Below are positions 54,277 through 64,000 of a stretch of DNA of 64,000 bases, piece by piece. How positions within the stretch are numbered: the stretch's first letter is position 1; the number at the start of each line of letters is the position of its first letter. Location: contig LR990048.1 of assembly GCA_905147135.1 (NCBI GenBank), positions 12,632,563 through 12,696,562 of the forward strand, in the 5' to 3' direction. The notes under the pieces were generated by a model. The model was not told the DNA's origin. It saw nothing but the letters and a program-made list of their open reading frames with translations, and searched no databases. The position numbers and the translations under genes were made by a program. The stretch comes from Blastobasis lacticolella. Lineage: Eukaryota > Arthropoda > Insecta > Lepidoptera > Blastobasidae.

Positions 54277-54755
54277 TAATTATTTGTTATTTTAAAAAAC
54301 AAAAGTACATAATCCATACCGTTTTTCAACTAAAGTCATTAGCAGTCTGATAACTAGTGACAATATAAAGTAATCGGTCGGTAACTTTACTTATTTTACG
54401 TTTATGATTTTAATTATAACACAGCTGAAATTCGAAACTGCAAATATTTGGTACATGCAAAGCGGCATCGAAAGGTGCATGAATTGTATGTCATCTTGTT
54501 CGCCGTGTAGGATACAAAAGTTCATGTGAGCACCAGCCCTTCAGTTCCATTAAGTTACGAGAAAATGTACTTTAAGTGTTTTTTCCCATACAAAAAAAAA
54601 ACAAAACATTTTTTTTCTCACGAACGGAGTAACTTGTGTCGTTTATACTTCCATGCTGAATAGAGGAAGGTACACTGACGACGTTACAATTTTTTTTTTC
54701 TAATATCTCACAGTAAGTTTCTATGAGTATGGAGCTCGATTTACGAACCACAGTG
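54277..54755 (-). repeat. Transib right terminal inverted repeat
   Basis: Reverse complement of 52842-53326, ending ...GAACCACAGTG at the duplication CGTCG. Its inner end, ataattatttgttatt, mirrors 53311-53326. Confidence 0.85.
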
Positions 54756-56845
54756 CGTCGCCCGCTGCTGCGGTGCAGTTACTTGTACGTCTAGTGTGAT
54801 CCATCCTCGGTTGGATGTTGACTGTCAATAAAATAATAAAAATGTTGGAACAGATCCCCATAAGTAACCGGTAATAGCATCGAATAATAGCGATTCGTGA
54901 AAATTCGTGAAAAGCGAGATGAGTGAAAATACACTAACATATTAGTAGGTAGCTTTTCAAACTGACAGCCACAGAGCTGACCTCACAAAAAAAGTTGACT
55001 TATTTTTGTTTCTGACTGTCAGTTCCAAAGTTCTAAGTTTAAAACCGTTTGAACTTCGTTCTCAGCGGATGGTCAGATTCCGCTGCCAACTCGGCCGGCC
55101 GTTGGAAATAGCCGAGCGACACTATCGTCTTTCACGTAAGAACACACTTCAGGGCTAACCATAGTTTCGCTACTCCCAGAGAGATGGCGGTGTCGTACGA
55201 TATGTTATAATGAATGAAGAACCCGTGGGTCGCCATGGAAACTACTAACGTAGTTCTAAATTTAAAAGATGGCCTTCCTACGAACCAGTTACATAAATGA
55301 CGCGTCGTGATTAATATAACTGGAATACCTAAAGGAATTTTAATTGATCTTTAAAATTAAACGCTATGTAACTTTTTCTTCTTCGTCTTCGCTTTAATTG
55401 CTGAATGTCGCGTACACATTGGAGGTTTTCTATCGTGATTGACGTTGAGGCCTTGCAAAGTTCTCTATTCTCGAATTTTCATAACGCATCTGGTACTCTG
55501 ACTCCGTGCTATTAGTAGCTGCTATGTTGCACCCAGCGCGAAGGAGATCTGCCCCGCAGTACCCCTTCTACTTTACCATGGTTTATGACCAATTTATCGA
55601 GTTTGCCACGTGTTCAGTATAATAAAGAATCCTTTTCCAAATATTCTCTATTCACCAACAAATTGCCAATTGCCTTTTCAATTCCAAATCTTGTTATCCG
55701 CCAATTCAATATGGCGCTTGCCAGTTGCCTTCCAAAGATGGCAGACTATGTATAACGTTACAAAATCGTATACAAAGTTCAAATAGGTCAACGGCACCTT
55801 GAACTGGTTAAGGATGATTCACGCCAACAATAACTCCTATAACCGATACCCAGAGGTATTCTTAAAATCGCAAATAAAAAATGGCCGACCCAAAAAACGC
55901 CTTTAACGGAAAAGGTTCGACAAACGTGACCGCAATGATTTAGTCGCGGCATCTTCGCTACACCAAACAAATTGCGAACGGTACAAAAAACTAACACATT
56001 TGTCAGAGTCTAGAGTCCAATTGCTATTATTCGAGTAAGATTGATCCATAGACGTGTAATTAAATAGATCTGTCATTGGTTTTGATGTAGAAAATATAAT
56101 TAATACCCACAAATTCAAACGGAACTACTCCGCTAGCCGATATTTTACCTACAAGTAAAAAATATGGATAGTAAAAAAAATTATACTAAGATTTTTTTAT
56201 AAAATCCAGCGGCGTTTTACCGCCATCTCACCTGGTGGTGACGGCTCACAGTAACGATGCGGCCACATAATTTATTTTGATTATTACTTACTCCAAATAC
56301 AAAATGATTCCGTTTCTATTTTAAAAGCTACCGTTGCCCCTACTTATTAATAAAACGGTTTTCCAATGACCAATGGGTTACCCAACAACATAATAACAAT
56401 TCCGTAAAATACATCTGACGTATAACATTACATTAGCATATTTTGTAGAAATAGATACAGACGAGTTTCGAACGATTGACTGAATACCGAGCTTGTGATG
56501 TCGAGACGGGAAAAGACGCGGTTCACCGAAACGGTAGGTACGGCATGACGTCACTTGTGCCATAAAACTTGGTCGTTATATAATATAATAAGTGGTTGTC
56601 CTACAAGACACTTGAATGAATTCAATGGTTGCTGGTGGCCGTGACTCCGCTGTTCACGTAATAATTAGCGAGATTCCGTTTAAGGGTAGAAACACATTTG
56701 TCTGCACGCGACCGCATCGCTTCTAACATTAAAGCGTTATTTCGTGATTCATATGTTACTTAATGGCTTTGACAATTGATCACTTCGCACTTCGGAAGAT
56801 GAGCCTCAAATAGAATATCCGATGAGTGCTGATCGCCACCTTTAG

Positions 56846-57198
56846 GAGGAGCGTCAGTCAAAGTGTCCGACTAGTAAGAGAGAGGTACCCCGTTCCAATC
56901 CCAATACCGCCATGTACCATGTCTTTTCTGAGTTATGTAGGTACATTAGTAAAACACTAACCGATGCTCTTACGGTGTGCGAAATCATCGTGATGAAACC
57001 TGCATATTCAGGTGACAGATTGTGTGAACATGATCCGATCGGGTCAGCTTCTCTTGTTAACAGGGTCAAGGAGATCAGATGGCAGACGCTCCACTGTAAT
57101 TACCTGATCTGCCAAATCCTGGATCATGGTCAAGGCGGACCCCGGGCTCTTGTGCTCGAGAACACAACCGGGATATTAACGACAAGATGATGATGTTG
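56846..57198 (+). mobile_element. SINE family 2, near full length
   Basis: Head aggagcgtcagtcaaagtgt and gagaggtaccccgttccaat, body with catgatccgatcgggtcagc, and 3' end cacaaccgggatattaacga ending in gatgatgatg. The same family as 12116-12478. Confidence 0.65.
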
Positions 57199-58329
57199 AT
57201 ACTGATCGTCACCTTTATCATCATTAAAATGGCATGGCACTATCCACAATAATCACCATTGCATGACAGGCGAATTGTAGATACCAGTTGAAAATAAAGA
57301 ATAAAAAGGTTTCTGCCATTGTTTGTCTTAAAGAGTAAGTAAGTAAAGTAATCCCTAACTCTAAAGATACGCGATAAATTGTAAGTTAGATACTATTGTC
57401 TCTGTAGAAGATATTGATGCTGTTCTAATATACCAGAAACCCACAATCAGGAAGACACTTGAAGGTTACTACTGTGTTCTAATGATAAGCGTGTTTTACT
57501 CCGTTCTTTAATCACAGATTAACCCCATGGTTCATAATTACATGACAACAGAACCAATTATCATGTGAAGTGCAGTCCGACATACCCATGCAAGTATTAT
57601 ATTACTGAACAATGATCAAAATCCCGTGATAATTGCTGACCAAATATCATAATATATTCTCCTGATAATAACAACACAGAAATCACAACAAAAAATAAAT
57701 TTGTTGAAATCTAAACCTTGAATACTTTTATTGGAATCAAACATGCGTATGTTACGCGTCACATTGGATTTTTTAATTATTCATGTGATTAAACAATCGT
57801 GACGTATCAGTCATCTGTTTCTTGTCTAACCTCAATGATTCATATCATATAATGTATATTATAATAGGTAGACTCGTTGATGACGATGATTAGCACACAA
57901 ACTTGCAAACGAGTCACACTGGTGATTCATAGCCAGTATGTAATTTTCTCGAGTAATCTGTCCATCATATAAGATATCCGTCGACGTTTAGCGCATTAGC
58001 GGGCATTGGCATAGAAGAGATGGTTCTTCACTGCTTGATGCACTTTTAAATCATGGGTGTAATGCATGCCTGAAATCAAAATTGAAGAACCTTCAACTCG
58101 AGGAGATTGGTTAAAAGACGGTAGTCGCCGCCGTGTTAAACATCTAAACCACCACGAACTTTAGTTAAGGAAGGAAACCAGTTTTCAGTAACTCTGGAAG
58201 CGATATCCTAGTAGTGTAAGAAGAGCGGACCCTGGCTAGGACAGACTTACAGTGAGCCGCTGAGCTGGGATTTCCCTCTAGCATGAGGAAGATAAGTTGT
58301 AAAACTAGGAATCATATCCACAGACCGGT

Positions 58330-58500
58330 AAATCTATAATACAATACAATACAATACAAAACTCTTTATTGCACACCATAGAACACAAGTACAGATACAA
58401 AAAATATGGTAGATAGTACAAAGGGTGGTCTTAACACTAATGTGATCTCTTCCAGACATTTATACAAAAAATTAATTATAGATAATTATTACAAAAAATA
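58330..58500 (-). mobile_element. LINE 3' UTR fragment, minus strand
   Basis: Begins with a (CAATA)n tract and aaaactctttattgcac, the reverse complement of a LINE polyadenylation region (gtgcaataaagag), followed by the decayed 3' UTR including atctcttccag. No coding part is recognisable. Confidence 0.5.
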
Positions 58501-58814
58501 ATTCTCTTTTTGTATGGATTTTATTTGTTCATTATGCCTTTGTTCATACGCTAAACGCTAGAAAATAGTGTTTAATGGGTATGGGATTACTTTAAAATAG
58601 TGGTAGTACGATTTCCAAATGACTCTACAAATGTATTAATTGTATGTGACGTGAAATGTATATTATTTATTATTTTGTATACCTAATTATTATTTATACT
58701 ATACCTGCTTGATTGTGCTAATTTGTATGACGTATAATTTTACATTACAAATAAAATGATTATTATTATGATTAATGTTCCGTCTGGACTCTATACGGAT
58801 ACCATTAAAAAACA

Positions 58815-58955
58815 TATTGGCGTTAATGTCCCGGTTATGCTCTCGCGCACGAGGGCCCGGGGTCCGCCTTGACCAAGATCCAGGATTCGGCGCATCAGAT
58901 AACTACAATCGATCGACTGCCATCTGACCTCTTGCACGAATACCATTGTCAAAAG
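58815..58955 (-). mobile_element. SINE family 2, 3' portion
   Basis: Plus strand shows ggcgttaatgtcccggttat and ggcccggggtccgccttgac, the reverse complement of the family 2 3' end. Confidence 0.55.
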
Positions 58956-59082
58956 CTATTGCTGCCACGATGGGGATAACGAAGCCAGTGTAATTTTGTG
59001 AGATTGAAATTCGAAATTTAATCGTTAATTCGTAAAATTGATAATAAATAAAATAATCGAGGACAATCACACAACGTAACGG

Positions 59083-59178
59083 AAATTAAAATTCGTCATT
59101 TAAATTTCTGCCCGGCCGGTAATCGAACCCGGGACCCCTTGCGTGGCAGACCGGTTGACCACTGCCACTTGGGTCGTC
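59083..59178 (-). mobile_element. SINE family 1, head portion
   Basis: Plus strand shows atttctgcccggccggtaat, cgaacccgggacc and gcgtggcagaccgg, the reverse complement of the family 1 head with an intact B box. Confidence 0.6.
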
Positions 59179-59603
59179 AAAATGTGAATTTAATTTTTTT
59201 TTTTAATCTTATTTTTACGTCACTGTTGTCAATGATATCCTACTCGGTGGATCTATGATATGACGTAATAAAGGTTGCTATGGAAATAATAACGACGTTT
59301 ACACAGTTGGCCCTGCATGAACGTCAATAATTTCGTAATGGCGGGTGCCCACGTCTCATTATATCTCTGCGTTACTGGGTGGCGAATGTAGCTTTCGTTG
59401 CGAAAGTTTCGCAACTGCAATTCATGTTATTTTCTCCGCCGAAATTATGGTTGATTCACCAATTCCACGTATCCAAGTCATTAAGGCTCGGAAAATGAGG
59501 GGTTAAAAGTTTCTTATAAATGCAGTCTTTCAAGATTTTGTTGCGTCGTCCATTCCTGAACATTAAAACATATTTAGAATTTTAGGAATATATCCATAAA
59601 GAG

Positions 59604-59757
59604 CGAGCGTCGGTGGCCCAGTGGTATCCGACTCGTAAGCGAGAGGTACCAGGTTCGAATGCCACTGCCGCCATATACCAAGACTCTTTTCTGAATTATG
59701 TACATTAATTGAACATTAACCGATGCCGACAGTGAGGGAAAACATCGAGAAGTGAAA
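59604..59757 (+). mobile_element. SINE family 2, 5' portion
   Basis: Intact tRNA-like head (gagcgtcggtggcccagtgg, aggttcgaatgccactgccg) and the first part of the body; the 3' half is missing. Confidence 0.6.
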
Positions 59758-62184
59758 CAAATTTTAAGCGAAATGTACTGACAATAAATTTTGTTTTAAC
59801 ATGTAACAATGGTTACCAATAAATAAAGTTATTGCACAAATAGTGTCATAATATACGAGTAATGTCCTATAATCTACTCCAAGCCGTTAACATTACCGCA
59901 CGAGTGCAGTAACGCAAAACAAAAAGCACGCATATTTAACAGGCTACATTGTAAGCCAAAATTCGAGGCAACAATGGCACCTTTACGGGCAAGTGTGTTG
60001 AAAAAGCTATTATGTAAAGATTACACCATGCTAATAGTGCAGTTAAATTTAATCAAAAAAAAACAGCGCCATAGCTGCACGTGTACGTAATGAAATATCC
60101 AAGTAGTTAATTATTGCGGAACGTCCTATGCACTTTATTTCGGATAAAATAGTTACGGTGCCTTTACAAAAGTTTGTCGTTTAAGTAGCTTATAACAGAT
60201 CTTTAAACTCCTGTTAATAAATCAAAACAGACTATGTTTTTAAATAAAAAAATGTGATAAGTGCATAAACATGCTACTTTGCTTGATTACGGCACGTGTT
60301 TACTTTACTAAGCTGACAGCTTTTTCCTAAAGCAAATTCTAAAAAAGTTTTATTTTTTTATTATAATTAGCCGCTATCCCGTCTTGTCTCGTGTTTTTGA
60401 CGGACTTTCACCGTCGTGGCTATCTTTTTGGTTTCTAATAGTGTTTGCTGCTAGACCTAGAGAACCAATAAGTCTATCCAATACACGTCATTGTTTAGTT
60501 TCTGCATCACCACGGTCTGATGGAAAACAACCATCAAATTTCACCAGAAGAACGTTTCGAGTACAATATTCGGATTCATAAGGAGTTCCAGCTACAGTTT
60601 TTCATTGGACAATGACATGGGACCGTTCAAAAGGTATGTAGCTACAGGTATCTCTAGGTGTCTTTAGAGATGGATAAGGTGGACAATTGATACCGTTCCT
60701 TTTTACATGATCACGTAACTTAATGATATGGCAAGCTCCTCCCGCTCTTCGGTCTCCTTCTGCTCCATAATCGGTGATGCTGATGTGCGTATGCGGCGGT
60801 GACTACTTTTCATCATGTGGCCCGCTTGCCTATTCGCCCCGTATAACATAAAAGGACTTTGATTCATCCAACCGCATGCATCCATTGACCCTCACAAGAT
60901 CATCAGGCTTTACGGACCTCCGATAAACCGTATCTACCGCTCGTTGGAAATAAATAAAAATTGAATAAAAAAAACCTCACCTCACCAGTCATAAAACCTT
61001 CATTTCACTTTGATAGGTTCAGGGTATCTTGTAGCCCAGAGTAGAGAGAGGTCAGTATTGTTTACAGCAGATCTGATCGCAACTTATCCATTTATTTCCA
61101 TCACCTCGCATCGCCACATAAATCAGAATCGAGGTTGGTCATTAAGGGTGATAAGGCACACCACGGAACCCAGCTCGTTCATTGATTGCAAATATTGGTG
61201 TAGTGCAGTCGCACACATGCGTATGCTGCCTGCCTTAATGGGTTGTTCAGAAATTACGCTTGTAGACATATTATGGACTGTACGGCTAGGTATATTATCA
61301 AGTAAGTAATAAGATTATCAAGTAGCACAAGGTACGGCTGTACCATTGTAGTTATTTGGTTTAGAAATGAAAATCCTTACACGTTAATGACCCACAAATA
61401 AGTTACACTATTGTTTAAATTATTCTAAGCGGAAGTACAATGTCCAAGACGTGCCTAAGTTGTTGTTGATTGTAGTGGTTCTAGGTAGCTAAAATAATGC
61501 ATCTGACCTTCATTATATCATCGTTCCTTCAGTAGCTCTGAAGCTGTAATCTTTTATAGGCCTTCATACAAAAGAAAACGTGGTCAATCGGTGTATTTTA
61601 TGTATTAAATGGGATATACGTTGGCATATATTTTTTGTACGTGTTTAAGTCAGAGTTGTAGTCCTAGTTTAATCTTGAACACATTGAAACGTATTTACCC
61701 ATATCTATATATAGAAGTTTAAGATGAGGAAATTGCTTTACATGCACATGTCTTTGAGCAAGTTAAGTCCCGCATTCCTACTCCTTTTGATCCACTTCGC
61801 TCGGACTTCGGCATCCTTGGTGGTGAGTTTGTTGGCATGTATATCATTCTATATGTGACTGGCGGGGGAGGCATTGCCAGATATTTGTTCCCTTTGTAAT
61901 TAGCTGGTCTGCGCAAGACGTGGCCACACCTTCGAGGGCGGCACTCTTGCAGCATATCTGCAATGTCAGGGACGCCAAGGCTACCTCATATGTGGGCGTT
62001 TCGAACGCGATCCTTCCGTGTAACTCCACCGCAGCATCTCCATTTCCGTGACGCGCAGCTCCTGCTCTTGTGGCGTTAGCAGGCGCTCTCTTTGAGCAAT
62101 AAACTCGTTACGTTGTGCGCTTGATCCAGCAACACTTTTGAAATCGTTGCTTACGTTATAATCATTCGATTAGTAACGCACATT

Positions 62185-62450
62185 ACCACATTATTGTACG
62201 ACAGATTGCCCCTTAACTGAGTGATTGTACATTATTGTACGTAATAAATGAACAAGCCCTCTCAGTACGTCACGTAGTGCGCGCAGATGTGTGCGGCCTC
62301 GCGCCGTTCTTGGTATACACGTGTTGAGAATTTGTACGGGCGACACTTTTGTACGCACTTTCTTAGTACTTGCTTAGCTCAAAATTGTATATTCTGACAA
62401 TACTCTCTACTGAATAAAATATTTTTTATTTTTCTACGTGGCGACATTTT
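62185..62450 (+). mobile_element. Possible solo LTR remnant
   Basis: An AATAAA at about 62415 is followed by ctacgtggcgacattttgac, which looks like an LTR end joined to a primer-binding site with the TGGCGAC start used by many insect LTR retrotransposons. No second LTR or gag-pol frame in the window. Confidence 0.35.
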
Positions 62451-63030
62451 GACAACCGCTTTGTTGGCACGGTGTTATAGATCTATTGAATGGTATAGGT
62501 ACCGGTCAGCCGTACAGTGATATAGACTGTTTTTCATTCATATCTTTGACGTAGATAGTGGTAGAGAAAAACTTTTTACGAACAAAGAAATACTAACGAG
62601 TAAATTATGTTACCTTAGTCTCAAGGAATGCCATTTTATTCACACATTTTACGACAAAGCAATGAAAATGTCAGTTGTCACTGTAACCTATTAGCTATCA
62701 AGATGACGATGCGGTAAAATAGACGACCGTGAAGGCAGACGAAAGTAATCAGGCCTTAGTGATATTTCTAGCCATTGTCTACGGTGTATTGTCCACGAAA
62801 CGCGGCGTCGTACTTCCTGCAAATTATTACTTTGAACGCCACTCAAAAAAGGAAGTCCGTTTCCTTTGTGCAATATTTTGCATATGGGACGAGAAAGCCG
62901 GCGATGCTATCGATTTGGCGTCGAAAGTCATTTACAAACGGAACTTCCTTTAATGTGTGGTTATTACGACTTTTAAGTACGGGTGTGCTGTAATCAGGAC
63001 CTGCCAGACGCTATCTGTTTATTTTTACAG

Positions 63031-63224
63031 GATCTATATGTGGATCTTACAATACTCAGTTGGATGACAATGCTAGCAACGTTAATCAACTTTTACGAAT
63101 AAACTTACCACATAAAATACCATACAAAGTGGCTGATCAGCTGAATGCTAAAGCAATGAAAAGCAATCACCTCAACGTCGATAGAATATTGATTGAGTAT
63201 AACCCTACTCCATTAAACAGCTAG
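63031..63224 (+). CDS. Possible terminal coding exon, unknown product
   Basis: A convincing acceptor (tgtttatttttacag) ends at 63030 and is followed by 64 codons to TAG at 63222-63224, including VNQLLRINLPHKIPYKVADQ and VDRILIEYNPTPLNS. Composition is protein-like with no low complexity. It would take two bases to complete its first codon from an upstream exon, which was not found. It could be a relic or chance. Confidence 0.35.
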
Positions 63225-64000
63225 GATTACGCATTTCAATCAATTGCATCGTCTAATCACTGGAAAGTAATTAAGCTGGCATTTTATTGCATCCGCAGTG
63301 ACCTCATCGAGATGAAACCCTATGCATCTCGGGCACGAAGGTTGCCAATAAACTCCAAGGCTTCGAGACCCGAGGCAATAAACCGTGGCCGTGGGAAGCC
63401 ATGTGGGTCACGCCGATCCCAACTGCCGGGGGTTGCGGTTAGGAGACGGCTTTCGTCCACGACGTGGAGGAAACAAAGGCCTTTGAGCAAGCGTCACTAT
63501 ATCTTAACTGTTCTCTTCTCTTCTAAGATTTTACCATTGGCTGTCTTTCGGTTCCTTTAGGTCTTTTTGAGATGTTGGAAGGTTTTCGCTTAAAAGTTTG
63601 GACTGATGCATAAATTAGTAACAATATCCTTTCGATAGTCTCTGCCTTCCACTACAGGATACGTGTGTAAGCGTATAATCGAAATTTAACTAGCTAATAA
63701 TAATAAAACGTTAATCTAAGTACGAATGTACTTGCGAACGGCTTTGCTTTTGACCTCTCTCCGCTTTTCCAATGCGCATTCTCGGGTGAAATTGCAAAGC
63801 AGGTCTACGTGATATTATGTATGTCTACATTCTAGATTATTACAGACATACTTTTTATGTAGGTCGTTTGGTGCAGATTCTGGCAAAATTCTCCACTGAT
63901 GTTAAGTGGAGGATACTCAAGTCCTACACACAGCCCAACAGTGGACCTTCGTAATGTGTGTGTATGTGTTTGTGACTTTGTCGTACAGAAAATTTAATCC

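Larger units (their letters stand above)
52842..54755 (+). mobile_element. Transib-type DNA transposon, internally deleted
   Basis: The element is 1914 bases long. The left terminal inverted repeat (52842-53326) begins CACTGTGGTTCG; the right (54277-54755) ends with its complement. Arms are about 480 bases and nearly identical. It is flanked by a perfect 5-bp duplication CGTCG (52837-52841 and 54756-54760). A CACxxTG end and a 5-bp CGNCG-like target duplication are hallmarks of the Transib superfamily, relatives of the RAG recombinase. Only the C-terminal transposase segment remains inside, so it cannot move by itself. High similarity between arms suggests a fairly young insertion. Confidence 0.85.
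54761..63030. other. Intergenic, repeat-bearing
   Basis: SINEs, LINE scraps and a possible LTR as listed. 54770-56840, 57200-58300 and 59760-61700 show no supported gene; 61720-62060 is GC-richer and may be an old LINE fragment. 63225-64000 holds nothing recognised. Confidence 0.45.

Noticed and set aside
62729..62953. 74-codon frame starting MKADESNQ
   Set aside because: Begins at GTG, overlaps another frame of equal quality, and shows no splice sites or family likeness.

Overview
The window looks like a stretch of insect nuclear genome, most likely from a moth or butterfly. The basis is AT-rich DNA, exon/intron genes with GT-AG boundaries, two insect-type inward-rectifier potassium (Kir/Irk) channel genes, and a dense population of tRNA-headed SINEs, R1-like and RTE/CR1-like LINE fragments, MITEs, a hAT element and a Transib element of the kinds common in Lepidoptera. 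There are no bacterial operons, rRNA genes, functional tRNA genes or CRISPR arrays. The assignment is inference; no database was searched.

Layout. 1-13500 is intergenic or far upstream: decayed LINE fragments, SINEs, MITEs, and a 5'-truncated R1-clade LINE (6559-7407) with an 11-bp target-site duplication. 13617-35764 (+) is the first Irk gene. Exon 1 is 13617-13909, a single large core exon is 26150-27207, and the last exon is 35508-35764. An alternative first exon at 25738-25871 sits in a CpG-rich block, and reading through the core exon donor gives an alternative end at 27278. All junction phases close exactly, giving 535 or 482 codons before the stop. Its 12.2-kb first intron holds a hAT element (17053-18327, 8-bp TSD), LINE 3' ends and SINEs; its 8.3-kb second intron is AT-rich with SINE copies. 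35836-36709 carries three MITE copies starting only 72 bp past the stop codon.

41535-49700 (-) is a second Irk gene in convergent orientation, 5.8 kb from the first. It has seven constitutive exons that join to a 513-residue protein, and exon 3 exists in two tandem versions of exactly 180 nt each (46283-46462 and 45888-46067). This is a mutually-exclusive-exon arrangement that swaps the segment from the end of TM2 through the PIP2-binding linker and first cytoplasmic strands. The protein ends in a histidine-rich tail. The two channels keep the TIGYG filter and the extracellular cysteine pair, but both have Gln where strong rectifiers have Asp in TM2.

49701-64000 is mostly intergenic. Its main feature is a 1.9-kb Transib element (52842-54755) with about 480-bp terminal inverted repeats beginning CACTGTG, a perfect 5-bp CGTCG duplication, and an ORF carrying the RAG1-like C-terminal catalytic segment. 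SINE copies, a Helitron-like end, a possible LTR remnant and one unassigned exon-like ORF (63031-63224) complete the region.

The two Irk genes would act as K+ channel subunits at the plasma membrane, and Kir subunits form tetramers. Their adjacency suggests an old tandem duplication followed by inversion, with strongly diverged intron content.
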